Shown here: piece by piece, positions 17,490-25,744 of the stretch
Position numbering within the stretch: the first letter of the stretch is position 1
Layout of the letters: every line of letters starts with the position of its first letter
Source of the DNA: Bradyrhizobiaceae bacterium PARB1
Lineage (GTDB): Bacteria > Pseudomonadota > Alphaproteobacteria > Rhizobiales > Xanthobacteraceae
Length of the DNA: 64,000 bases
Direction: 5' to 3'
Assembly: GCA_002256345.1 (NCBI GenBank)
Contig: NKIY01000016.1
Location: forward strand, 1-64,000
Translations under genes and position numbers: made by a program
Notes under the pieces: generated by a model
Databases searched by the model: none
The model's input: only the letters and a program-made list of their open reading frames with translations
Told to the model about the DNA's origin: nothing

Positions 17490-18124
17490 TCGTGGCGCTC
17501 CTCAATCAAAAAGGCGGCGTCGGCAAGACGACGCTGGCGCTGCATCTCGCCGGCGAATGGGCCGGTAAGGGAAAGCGAGTCACGCTGGTCGATGCCGATC
17601 CGCAGGGCTCTGCGCTCGACTGGTCGCAGCAGCGCGCCCGCGAACACGCGCCGCGCCTGTTCGGCGTCGTCGGCCTGGCGCGCGACACGCTCCATCGTGA
17701 GGCTCCCGAACTGGCGCGTGACGTTGATCATGTGGTGATCGACGGGCCGCCGCGCGTCGCCGGGCTGATGCGCTCCGCGCTGCTCGCCGCCGACCTGGTA
17801 TTGATCCCGGTGCAGCCGTCGCCGCTCGACGGCTGGGCATCGGCCGAGATGCTGGCGCTCCTGTCGGAGGCGCGCATCTATCGGCCGGAGCTTCGCGCCC
17901 GCTTCGTCCTCAATCGCTGCGGTGCTCGCACCGTGATCGCCCGCGAGACGGCCGAGACGCTCGCCGATCACGATCCGCCAGTGCTGCGCACGGCGATCGG
18001 ACAGCGCGTCATCTACGCCGACGCCGCGCAATCGGGCCGGCTCGCCTTCGAGATTGACGACAACGGACCCGCCGCGCGCGAGATCGCGGCGCTCGTCACC
18101 GAGATCGAAAGGATCGCGCCATGA
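17486..18124 (+). CDS. parA: ParA-family partition ATPase (212 aa)
   Basis: A deviant Walker A motif, KGGVGKTT, lies at residues 9-16. DADPQGS follows near 37-43 and DGPPR near 84-88. The length matches small type Ib ParA proteins, without an N-terminal HTH. It should drive partition of the element in its extrachromosomal state. It overlaps repA upstream (ATGA) and the RHH gene downstream by four bases, making a repA-parA-RHH operon. Confidence 0.92.
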   Translation: MIVALLNQKGGVGKTTLALHLAGEWAGKGKRVTLVDADPQGSALDWSQQRAREHAPRLFGVVGLARDTLHREAPELARDVDHVVIDGPPRVAGLMRSALLAADLVLIPVQPSPLDGWASAEMLALLSEARIYRPELRARFVLNRCGARTVIARETAETLADHDPPVLRTAIGQRVIYADAAQSGRLAFEIDDNGPAAREIAALVTEIERIAP

Positions 18125-18375
18125 GCGAGCGATCCGAACGGCGCGGCTTCGCAGCGCGCCCAACCAATCCTGACGCCTGGATCAAGGCGGCCGATGCCCC
18201 CGCGGCGCGCGCGGCGGACGGTGAAGCCTTCACCGCCCGCATGACCATCGACGTCACGCCCGACCTGCGCGGACGGATCAAGATCGCCGCCTTCCGGCGC
18301 GGCGTCACCGTCGCCGACATGCTGCGCGATCTGCTCGCGCGCGAATTCCCACCGACCGAAGGAGACCCTTCATGA
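18121..18375 (+). CDS. Ribbon-helix-helix partition partner (84 aa)
   Basis: The C-terminal half, ARMTIDVTPDLRGRIKIAAFRRGVTVADMLRDLLAREF (about 40-77), is a ribbon-helix-helix: one beta strand and two helices. It lies immediately after parA with a four-base overlap, the position of the small DNA-binding ParB/ParG-like partner. The N-terminus is flexible. It probably binds a centromere near the operon and may autoregulate it. The next start overlaps its stop. Confidence 0.8.
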   Translation: MSERSERRGFAARPTNPDAWIKAADAPAARAADGEAFTARMTIDVTPDLRGRIKIAAFRRGVTVADMLRDLLAREFPPTEGDPS

Positions 18376-18893
18376 CCGGCGCCGCGGCCCCCCGCATGCG
18401 CGGCGGCCTGACGCCGGCCACGCTCCCACAAGACAATCTCACCCATGTCGAACTGACCTGGGTCGAGAAGAAGATCGAGAACTGGATCCGCTTCGGTTCG
18501 CACGCCCACGAACAGATCCTCGATCGGCGCCGGCGTGTCCTATCGTTTCGCCCTGACACCGTCTTCGCCTTCGTCCGCTGGGCCTCGAATGACTTCGGCA
18601 CGATCATCTCGCGCATCGACATCGTGCATACGGTGTCGCGCGGCGATGCGTACCAGACGCTGCCCTTCGTGCGGCCGGGTGGCGACATCCTGCTGAAGGC
18701 CGAGAGCTGGCCCAAGGTCGAGCGCGTGCTGCAGGCGATCGACGGGATCGAGCGCATCGGCATCGATCCCGAAGCGGTCTCGCCCGATCATTGGCGTCAC
18801 GTCCACAATCGGCTGACCGCCGGACACGAGCCGCGCGCCTACACGCTCGACCATCATCGCGCGTTCTTGGCTCGCCGGAGGGCCGAGCCGTGA
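18372..18893 (+). CDS. DUF2840 protein (173 aa)
   Basis: The core VELTWVEKKIENWIRFGSH (about 26-44) and the RVLSFRPDTVFAFVRWASNDFGT block match DUF2840, a family restricted to integrative and conjugative elements, always found between parA and traF. The function is unknown. It overlaps its neighbours at both ends (four bases), consistent with a tightly coupled operon. No membrane segment or signal peptide is visible. Confidence 0.85.
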   Translation: MTGAAAPRMRGGLTPATLPQDNLTHVELTWVEKKIENWIRFGSHAHEQILDRRRRVLSFRPDTVFAFVRWASNDFGTIISRIDIVHTVSRGDAYQTLPFVRPGGDILLKAESWPKVERVLQAIDGIERIGIDPEAVSPDHWRHVHNRLTAGHEPRAYTLDHHRAFLARRRAEP

Positions 18894-19435
18894 GCCGCGC
18901 TGGGCTTCTCCTCGCGACGACACTCGCCACGCTTGGCGTTGGCTATCCCGGCCTTACGCCGATGCCGATCAAGCTGATCTGGAACGCGTCGGCGAGCGCG
19001 CCGATCGGCCTCTATTCGATCGACTTCGACGGGCCGTTCGACGTCACCGATCTTGTCGCAGTCGATGCACCCGAACCGCTCGCGACCTTCCTCGCCGAGC
19101 GCGGCTATCTGCCCAAGGGCGTGCCGCTGATGAAGCGCATCCTCGCCGTCTCCGGGCAGACCGTTTGCCGCTCGAACCTCACCATCACGGTGGACGGTGT
19201 CGAGGTGGGCGCAGCGCTCGAACGTGATCGCGCCGGCCGCGATCTTCCCGTCTGGCAGGGCTGCCGCCGCGTCCAGACCGGCGAAGTCTTCCTCATGAAC
19301 TGGCAGGTCCGCGACAGCCTCGACGGCCGCTACTTCGGCCTGGTCTCCACCGACCAGATCATCGGCCACGCCGTCCCGCTGTGGACCGACGAGGACGGCG
19401 CCGGCCGCTTCGCGTGGCGCGCACCGACACGTTGA
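18890..19435 (+). CDS. traF: TraF-like S26 conjugal peptidase (181 aa)
   Basis: An N-terminal hydrophobic segment (about 4-20) is followed by the S26 catalytic block SAPIGLY (Ser36) and KRILAVSG (Lys82), the Ser-Lys dyad. In RP4-type systems TraF matures and cyclises the TrbC pilin, and a trbC gene lies downstream at 26758. The GTG start at 18890 is imposed by the overlap with the DUF2840 stop and by the position of the membrane segment. The inner-membrane location has its active site on the periplasmic side. Confidence 0.88.
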   Translation: MSRAGLLLATTLATLGVGYPGLTPMPIKLIWNASASAPIGLYSIDFDGPFDVTDLVAVDAPEPLATFLAERGYLPKGVPLMKRILAVSGQTVCRSNLTITVDGVEVGAALERDRAGRDLPVWQGCRRVQTGEVFLMNWQVRDSLDGRYFGLVSTDQIIGHAVPLWTDEDGAGRFAWRAPTR

Positions 19436-19502
19436 CCGCTTCCCGTCGGCGGGAGCGGTGCTCGCCGATGGCATTCCCACCCCCACCGCGAAGGAGACTG
19501 AC

Positions 19503-19850
19503 ATGCCCCAGATTGGCGAATTCACGCGCGACGAGACCGGCTTCATCGGACATCTCGGGACGCTCTTGCTGCATCAGGACATCATCATCGTCGCGGCGGA
19601 ACCGTTCGACGCGGAGAACGCGCCGGATTATCGCGTTCACCTCTTCGACGGCATGAGCAACGAAACAGGCCCGGAGATCGGCGCGGGCTGGAAACGCACC
19701 GGCGAGAAGGCCGGCGAATATGTCGCGCTGCTGATCGACGATCCGACATTCCCGCATCCGATCCGCGCCAACCTGTTCCGCGACGACGATCCCGGCAACG
19801 CCTGGTCGCTGCACTGGTCGCGTCCACGCGATCGTGGCGAGAAGGATTGA
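19503..19850 (+). CDS. DUF736 family protein (second copy, divergent)
   Basis: The 115-residue product starts MPQIGEFTRDETGFIGHL and ends near LHWSRPRDRGEKD. It keeps the DUF736 outline (G.F....GF.G.L, GAGWKRTGEKAGEYVALLIDDPTFPHPIRANLF) but is clearly diverged from the copy at 13873. The two copies probably have different partners. It lies between traF and the transglycosylase gene, three bases before the latter. Confidence 0.85.
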   Translation: MPQIGEFTRDETGFIGHLGTLLLHQDIIIVAAEPFDAENAPDYRVHLFDGMSNETGPEIGAGWKRTGEKAGEYVALLIDDPTFPHPIRANLFRDDDPGNAWSLHWSRPRDRGEKD

Positions 19851-19853
19851 GCG

Positions 19854-20627
19854 ATGCTTGCTCGCCGCCAAACGACGAGCCGCTCGAGTGCGTCCGGGCC
19901 GCTTTGCGCTGCCCGGCGCATGGCTCTCCTTCTCCTTTCCGGCCTTACCCTCGCGAGCGTCACGCCGTCGGTCACGATGGCGCAGCGCGCTCCGATCGTC
20001 CGGCCGTCGCCACGCGATCCCTATGCCGATCACATCGCCGAGGCATCTAAGCGTTTCGGCGTTCCGATCGCATTGATTAGGGCGGTGATGCGTGCCGAAA
20101 GCGCCGGCGATCCGCGCGCTTTATCGCCGAAGGGCGCGATGGGCCTGATGCAGATCATGCCACCGACCTGGGCGGGCTTGCGCCTTCGCCACCGTCTCGG
20201 CGTCGATCCTTACGATCCGCATGACAACATCATCGCCGGCGCCGGCTATATCCGCGAGCTGTTCGATCGCTACGGATCGCCCGGCTGGATCGCGGCCTAC
20301 AATGCCGGGCCTGGTCGTTACGAGGACTCGCTGAGGGGTCGTGCGCTGCCCGCGGAAACGCGCGCCTATGTTGCGAGCGTCATGCCGTCCGTCGCCAGCG
20401 GTGATGCAGCCGGTCCAATCGTGGTCGCAGCGCTAGATCCGCTCGCCTGGACACGCGCGCCGCTGTTCATTGCACAGCCGGACCGCAGACCAGCGACCGA
20501 TCCCGTGCCGGGTGAGCGCGCTTCCGATGCTGCGATGACGTCATCATCCGTGCGCGATGTTTCCGCCATCGAGCCGCAGTCGGGCGGGCTATTTGTCCCG
20601 CGCTCCGGCGGGAGGAATACGCCATGA
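19854..20627 (+). CDS. Conjugal lytic transglycosylase (VirB1/TrbN-like, 257 aa)
   Basis: A signal-like segment (about residues 23-43, ending near TMAQ) precedes an SLT domain: MRAESAGD supplies the catalytic Glu82, GAMGLMQIMPPTW lies near 96-108 and AAYNAGPGRYEDS near 137-149. It would open the murein for the transfer channel. The C-terminal 80 residues are Ala/Pro-rich and unconserved. It lies at the end of the replication/maturation block and before the putative oriT spacer. Confidence 0.87.
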   Translation: MLARRQTTSRSSASGPLCAARRMALLLLSGLTLASVTPSVTMAQRAPIVRPSPRDPYADHIAEASKRFGVPIALIRAVMRAESAGDPRALSPKGAMGLMQIMPPTWAGLRLRHRLGVDPYDPHDNIIAGAGYIRELFDRYGSPGWIAAYNAGPGRYEDSLRGRALPAETRAYVASVMPSVASGDAAGPIVVAALDPLAWTRAPLFIAQPDRRPATDPVPGERASDAAMTSSSVRDVSAIEPQSGGLFVPRSGGRNTP

Positions 20628-20871
20628 GCAGCCCGGTTCCGGATCGCACGATAGCGGGCTCCGGCGTGACATGGCGTGCGTGGAGGCTGGAGGCAGGCAA
20701 CACGACCGGACGATGGCGAGATAAAAAGCCGCGAGGTGCGGCGTCGGTCGGTTGTGTTGTTTCAATAGGTTATGAGACGATTTCGCGATGTGCGGGGTTT
20801 ATGCGCACCTCGCGTCAATGCTGGTTTCGCCGCGATTTCATGCCCTTGGCGCGATGTGTGGGGGCTCGGCC
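20628..20871. other. Putative oriT-containing spacer
   Basis: This spacer precedes the relaxase gene, the usual place for oriT. It is AT-richer than flanking genes and contains a perfect 10-base inverted repeat (GCGAGGTGCG at 20731-20740 and CGCACCTCGC at 20804-20813) plus a short GTGCG/CGCAC pair near 20789-20808. No known nick-site consensus was found. The oriT call rests on position and symmetry only. Confidence 0.4.
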
Positions 20872-22611
20872 ATGAGCGGCGACGACGATTTTCGCATCCG
20901 GCCTGGCCGTATCCGTTCCACCAGCGCGCAGCGGGCCCGACCCTTCATCGCTCAGGCGCTCGCTGCCGCGCAGAAGGCCGGCGCACGTATCTCGCGCTCC
21001 GGCCGGATCAGCTCCGGCAACCGCTCGACCTTCGGGCGCGGCCGGACGGCGAGCGTGCGCGCCAATCGACTGCTGACGGGACGTTCGCGCATCGTCGTCA
21101 TCAAGACCAGGCTCGTTCGCCATCACGCGCGCGCCGCGCCACTTGCCGCCCATCTCAGCTACCTGCGCCGCGAGGGCGTCACCCGCGACGGGGAGAAGGC
21201 CCGGCTGTTCGGGCCGGAGACTGATGACGTCGACGGCCGCGGCTTCGCCGAGCGATGCCAAGACGACCGGCATCATTTCCGCTTCATCGTATCGCCGGAA
21301 GACGCGGTCGACATGGCGGACCTCAAATCCTTCGCCCGCGACCTGATGGGCCAGATGGCAAAGGATCTCGGCACGAAGCTCGATTGGGCGGCGGTCGATC
21401 ACTGGAACACCGACAACCCGCACGTCCATATCATCCTGCGCGGGCGCGCCGACGATGGGCAGGATCTCGTCATCGCGCGTGACTACATCAAGGAAGGGAT
21501 GCGCGCCCGCGCCGCCGATCTCATCACGCAGGAATTGGGGCCGCGCACCGATCTCGACATCCGCCGCAATCTGGAGCGCCAGGTCGAGGCGGAGCGCTGG
21601 ACCCAACTCGATCGGCAGCTTGTTCGCGATGGCCGCGAGGGAGGCGTCATCGACATGGCGCCCGATCCGAACATCCGGCCCGACGAGTATCACGCGCTGA
21701 AGGTCGGGCGGCTTCGCAAGCTCGAAACGCTTGGTCTCGCTGAACAGGTCGGCCCCGGCCAGTGGATGATCGACGGCAGGGCCGAGACGACGCTGCGCGA
21801 GCTCGGCGAGCGCGGTGACATCATCAAGCGGATGCACCGCGCGCTGACCGAACGCGGCATCGAGCGCGGCTCGGCCAGCTATGTGCTGGCGGCAGAGAGT
21901 CTCGACACCCCGATCATCGGTCGGCTGGTCGATCGCGGCCTCGACGACGAGCTGAAGGGCACGGCCTATGCTGTGGTCGATGGTGTCGATGGCTGCACCC
22001 ATCACATCAAGCTCCCCGACCTCGATGCGGCCGGCGACAGCGCGTCGGGCTCGATCGTCGAGCTGCGCAGGTTCGAAGACAACCAAGGGCAGCGGCGCGT
22101 GGCGATCGCCATCCGCTCCGATCTCGACATCGACCGCCAGATCTCCGCGTCAGGCGCAACCTGGCTCGACCGGCAGAATATCGCCCGCGAGCCGGCCGCG
22201 CTGTCCCAGGGTGGGTTCGGCGCTGAAGTTCGACAGGCGTTGGAGCGCCGCGCTGATCACCTGGTCAGACAGGGTTTCGGGGAGCGTCATGGCCAGCGTG
22301 TTACCTTCACTCGAAACCTGATCGACACGCTGCGCCGCCGCGAGCTTGAGGCGCTCGGCGACAAGCTGGCCGCCGAGACCGGCCAGCCGTTCAATCGGGC
22401 GGCCAGCGGCGAATATGTCGCCGGCTCCTACCGTCAGCGCTTCACGCTCGCCTCGGGCCGTTTCGCCATGCTCGACGACGGCCTCGGCTTCCAGCTCGTG
22501 CCGTGGACGCCCTCGCTGGAAAAGCAGCTCGGCAAGCACGTCTCCGGCGTCGCCCGCGATGACGGCGGCATCGACTGGAGCTTCGGCCGCAAGCGCGGCC
22601 TCGGCCTCTGA
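20872..22611 (+). CDS. VirD2/TraI-type relaxase (DUF3363, 579 aa)
   Basis: The N-terminal region (about 70-200) is a relaxase domain: AAHLSYLRREGVTRDG, HHFRFIVSPEDA and the histidine motif VDHWNTDNPHVHIILRGR (about 176-193). The remaining protein matches DUF3363. Relaxases of this type nick oriT and pilot the strand into the recipient. The ATG at 20872 is chosen because the protein start (MSGDDDFRIRPGR) is typical; longer frames extend upstream into the oriT spacer. A clear nicking tyrosine is a candidate at SYLRREG (near residue 92). TraG follows after 24 bases. Confidence 0.87.
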   Translation: MSGDDDFRIRPGRIRSTSAQRARPFIAQALAAAQKAGARISRSGRISSGNRSTFGRGRTASVRANRLLTGRSRIVVIKTRLVRHHARAAPLAAHLSYLRREGVTRDGEKARLFGPETDDVDGRGFAERCQDDRHHFRFIVSPEDAVDMADLKSFARDLMGQMAKDLGTKLDWAAVDHWNTDNPHVHIILRGRADDGQDLVIARDYIKEGMRARAADLITQELGPRTDLDIRRNLERQVEAERWTQLDRQLVRDGREGGVIDMAPDPNIRPDEYHALKVGRLRKLETLGLAEQVGPGQWMIDGRAETTLRELGERGDIIKRMHRALTERGIERGSASYVLAAESLDTPIIGRLVDRGLDDELKGTAYAVVDGVDGCTHHIKLPDLDAAGDSASGSIVELRRFEDNQGQRRVAIAIRSDLDIDRQISASGATWLDRQNIAREPAALSQGGFGAEVRQALERRADHLVRQGFGERHGQRVTFTRNLIDTLRRRELEALGDKLAAETGQPFNRAASGEYVAGSYRQRFTLASGRFAMLDDGLGFQLVPWTPSLEKQLGKHVSGVARDDGGIDWSFGRKRGLGL

Positions 22612-22635
22612 TCCCTCGCAGAAAGATCCATCCCA

Positions 22636-24621
22636 ATGTCCGCTACGAAAATTCTCTGGGGCCAGATTCTCACCGTCTTCGCCATCGTGCTGGTCACGAC
22701 CTGGGGCGCGACCGAATGGGTGGCCTGGCGGCTCGCCTTCCAGCCTGAGCTGGGGCAGCCGTGGTTCCGGCTATTCGGCTTTCCCTTCTACCTGCCGCCC
22801 TCGTTTTTCTGGTGGTGGTATGGCTTCGACGCCTATGCGCCATCGATCTTCGTCGAGGGCGCCTACATCGCGGCATCGGGCGGCTTCATCTCGATCGCGG
22901 TCGCGATCGGCATGTCGGTCTGGCGGGCGCGCGAGGCCAAAAAGGTCGAGACCTACGGCTCGGCACGATGGGCCGAACGGCAGGAGGTGCAGGCCGCCGG
23001 CTTGCTCGGCGCCGATGGCGTCGTGCTTGGTCGATACGAGCGGGACTACCTCCGCCATGACGGGCCGGAGCATGTGCTGTGCTTCGCGCCGACACGATCC
23101 GGCAAGGGCGTCGGCCTGGTGGTGCCCTCGCTGCTGACCTGGCCCGGCTCGGCCATCGTTCATGACATCAAGGGCGAGAACTGGACGCTGACGGCGGGAT
23201 TCCGCGCCAAGCACGGCCGCGTACTGCTGTTCGATCCGACCAACGCCAGATCGTCGGCCTACAATCCGCTGCTCGAAGTGCGCCGCGGCGAATGGGAGGT
23301 CCGCGACGTTCAGAACATCGCCGATATCCTTGTCGACCCCGAAGGCTCATTGGAGAAGCGCAATCACTGGGAAAAGACCAGCCATGCGCTGCTGGTCGGC
23401 GCGATCCTCCATGTCCTCTACGCCGAGGAGGACAAAACGCTTGCCGGCGTTGCGGCGTTCCTGTCGGACCCGAAGCGCCCGATCGAGTCGACGCTGGCGG
23501 CGATGATGAAGACAGCGCACCTCGGCGAAGCTGGGCCGCATCCCGTCATCGCCAGCGCCGCGCGCGAGCTGCTCAACAAGAGCGACAACGAGCGATCGGG
23601 CGTGCTCAGCACCGCCATGTCGTTCCTCGGCCTCTACCGTGATCCCGTCGTCGCCGAGGTGACGCGGCGTTGCGATTGGCGCATCACCGACATCGTGGGC
23701 GGCAAACATCCGACGACGCTCTATCTTATCGTGCCACCCTCCGACATCAACCGCACCAAGCCGCTCATACGTCTGATCCTCAATCAGGTCGGCCGCCGCT
23801 TGACGGAGGATCTGCAGGCGAAGGCCGGCCGCCATCGGCTGCTGCTGATGCTGGACGAGTTTCCGGCCCTTGGGCGGCTCGACTTCTTCGAGTCCGCGCT
23901 GGCCTTCATGGCGGGCTACGGCCTCAAGAGCTTCCTGATTGCCCAGAGTCTCAACCAGATTGAAAAAGCCTACGGCGCGAACAATTCGATCCTCGATAAC
24001 TGCCATGTGCGCGTCAGCTTCGCCACGAACGACGAGCGCACGGCCAAGCGCGTGTCAGACGCGCTCGGCACCGCCACCGAGATGAAGGCGATGCGGAACT
24101 ATGCGGGGCATCGGCTGTCACCCTGGCTCGGGCATCTGATGGTCTCCCGATCCGAGACGGCCCGCCAGTTGCTCACCCCCGGCGAGATCATGCAGCTCCC
24201 GCCGACCGACGAGATCGTCATGGTCGCGGGCACGCCGCCGATCCGAGCGAAGAAGGCGCGCTATTATGAGGATGCCCGCTTCAAGGAACGCATCCTGCCG
24301 CCGCCGGCGCTCGCGCAGCCGAAGCACGGCCGGCCTGACGATTGGACCGCGCTGCCGCTTCCGGCTCGGCCTGCGATCGCCGAGGCAAAGCCCGGGATGG
24401 AGACGGGCGACGAAGATCCGACCGGATCCGAGCGTCGCCAACAGCCCGAATTGAGCCGCATGAAGCCCGTCGAGAAGAAGGCGCCGATCGAGAACGAGTT
24501 CGAGATCGGCCTTGCCGATGACGCCGAGGATGACGCCACCCGCAATAGCCGGATGAACCGGCTGATGCAGGGTGTGGCGCGTCAGGTGTCGCTCGATCCC
24601 GGTGACGGCATGGAGCTTTAG
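22636..24621 (+). CDS. traG: TraG/VirD4 coupling ATPase (661 aa)
   Basis: Two or three N-terminal membrane segments (about 8-30, 45-70, 74-95) lead to a cytosolic ATPase domain. Walker A lies in APTRSGKGVG near 151-160 and Walker B in LLMLDEFPALGRL near 404-416. DKP-like blocks typical of VirD4, such as HDIKGENW, follow Walker A. The protein links the relaxosome to the Trb channel. It lies 24 bases downstream of the relaxase gene and ten bases before the CopG gene, so the three are probably transcribed together. Confidence 0.93.
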   Translation: MSATKILWGQILTVFAIVLVTTWGATEWVAWRLAFQPELGQPWFRLFGFPFYLPPSFFWWWYGFDAYAPSIFVEGAYIAASGGFISIAVAIGMSVWRAREAKKVETYGSARWAERQEVQAAGLLGADGVVLGRYERDYLRHDGPEHVLCFAPTRSGKGVGLVVPSLLTWPGSAIVHDIKGENWTLTAGFRAKHGRVLLFDPTNARSSAYNPLLEVRRGEWEVRDVQNIADILVDPEGSLEKRNHWEKTSHALLVGAILHVLYAEEDKTLAGVAAFLSDPKRPIESTLAAMMKTAHLGEAGPHPVIASAARELLNKSDNERSGVLSTAMSFLGLYRDPVVAEVTRRCDWRITDIVGGKHPTTLYLIVPPSDINRTKPLIRLILNQVGRRLTEDLQAKAGRHRLLLMLDEFPALGRLDFFESALAFMAGYGLKSFLIAQSLNQIEKAYGANNSILDNCHVRVSFATNDERTAKRVSDALGTATEMKAMRNYAGHRLSPWLGHLMVSRSETARQLLTPGEIMQLPPTDEIVMVAGTPPIRAKKARYYEDARFKERILPPPALAQPKHGRPDDWTALPLPARPAIAEAKPGMETGDEDPTGSERRQQPELSRMKPVEKKAPIENEFEIGLADDAEDDATRNSRMNRLMQGVARQVSLDPGDGMEL

Positions 24622-24631
24622 TTAGGTCGCC

Positions 24632-25063
24632 ATGACGAAATCCGCGAAAAAGCAGCGCCTCTCTGTCTATCTCGATCCCGCCGTGATGCGCCGGCTTACC
24701 GAGCATGCTGCGCGCCGCGATCATTCACGATCGCTGGTCGCGGAGGCGGCCATCGAATCCTTCCTGTCGCCCGATGCGGCTGAGCGGCAGGAAGCCGCAA
24801 TCACCAAGCGCCTCGATCAGCTCGATCGCCGCATGACGCGGATGGAACGCGACGTCGGCATCTCCGTCGAGATGCTGGCAGTGTTCGTGCGGTTCTGGGT
24901 CGCCACCACGCCGGCGTTGCCGGAACCTGCTGCGCAGGCTGCGCGTGCCAAGGCCGGCGAACGCTATGATCAGTTCGTCACCGCTCTCGGCCGCCGCCTC
25001 GCGAAGGGTCCGAAGCTAAGGCAGGAGATTTCCGAGGACGTCGCCGCCGACGGTGAGCCATAG
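24632..25063 (+). CDS. CopG/RHH protein associated with traG (143 aa)
   Basis: The N-terminus, KKQRLSVYLDPAVMRRLTEHAARRDHSRSLVAEAAIESFL (about 6-45), is a ribbon-helix-helix of the CopG type. A coiled-coil-like segment (about 55-85, with LDQLDRRMTRMERDV) follows. In rhizobial and sphingomonad elements this gene regularly sits between traG and trbB, possibly regulating the trb operon. The following 35 bases contain the stop of an antisense gene, interrupting the usual run to trbB. Confidence 0.85.
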   Translation: MTKSAKKQRLSVYLDPAVMRRLTEHAARRDHSRSLVAEAAIESFLSPDAAERQEAAITKRLDQLDRRMTRMERDVGISVEMLAVFVRFWVATTPALPEPAAQAARAKAGERYDQFVTALGRRLAKGPKLRQEISEDVAADGEP

Positions 25064-25097
25064 TGTGTCGCGTCAATCTAACCGGATCGGCGTAAGA

Positions 25098-25577
25098 TCA
25101 TCCTTCGACAAATCTCGCGAGGTTTTCGAGAGTCGAACGAAGCCCGACATCGTGGTCCGCTTTGCTTATTCCGATCGGCACATTCTCGGCGATGATCGAG
25201 ACATCAGTGCCGCCCGCCACGGGCGACAGGCTCCACGTCATTCGCATCTCGCCGGCGAAAGCCGGATCATCGGACTGAAACGTCACGATCTGGACGACGC
25301 GACGATTCGGGACCAGCTCTGCGAAGCGACCTTCGACGACATCAGTGTCGTCGGAGGTCTTGCCTGCATTCGGGTGATCGCCGCGATAGGTCAGCGCCAT
25401 CCTGTAGGTGCCACCTGGCCGGGCGTCGAACTCGTAGATCTGGCCGGTCATCCCATCCGGCGGAAGCCACTGCGGCCATGCCTTGGGATCAACAAACGCA
25501 CGATAGATCACGTCCGCGCTGGCGGCGATGAATCGCGTCGCTGAGTCGGTTCTCCCATGGCTGATATTCGCCGTCAT
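25098..25577 (-). CDS. AHSA1/SRPBCC-domain protein (159 aa)
   Basis: The product (start MTANISHGRTDSATRF) has the START-like SRPBCC/AHSA1 pattern: VIYRAFVDPKAWPQWLPPDGMTG near residues 22-44, YRMALTYRG and EGRFAELVPNRRVVQIVTFQ in the middle, and GISKADHDVGLRSTLENLARFVEG at the C-terminus. Such proteins bind hydrophobic ligands or act as co-chaperones; a specific substrate cannot be named. The 25577 start is chosen over the upstream in-frame ATG at 25634 because the family begins here. It is the only minus-strand gene inside the transfer region, so it is likely acquired cargo. Confidence 0.8.
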   Translation of the reverse strand: MTANISHGRTDSATRFIAASADVIYRAFVDPKAWPQWLPPDGMTGQIYEFDARPGGTYRMALTYRGDHPNAGKTSDDTDVVEGRFAELVPNRRVVQIVTFQSDDPAFAGEMRMTWSLSPVAGGTDVSIIAENVPIGISKADHDVGLRSTLENLARFVEG

Positions 25578-25720
25578 TGATCGCTCACCTCGCGTCGTTC
25601 GAATTCTGACCCCGCCGTTCTCCTGTATTTGCACGCTACACTACTACGCCGATGAATCTTTGTTGAATCGGCCCAAAATCAGGCCCTTTTAATCATCCCC
25701 GTCCGGGGAAGGACTGTCTC

Positions 25721-25742
25721 GACCCCGATGGAATCGGGGGTC
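25721..25742 (+). promoter_or_regulatory. Hairpin directly before the trbB start
   Basis: GACCCCGAT (25721-25729) pairs with ATCGGGGGTC (25733-25742) leaving a three-base loop and one bulge. It ends two bases before the GTG start of trbB and covers where a ribosome site should be, so it may limit initiation. A short CCCC/GGGG stem lies just upstream (about 25697-25708). Confidence 0.55.
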
Positions 25743-25744
25743 AT

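Noticed and set aside
20624..20875. 83-codon frame between the transglycosylase and relaxase genes
   Set aside because: Covers the putative oriT spacer, has no family, and its composition does not look coding.
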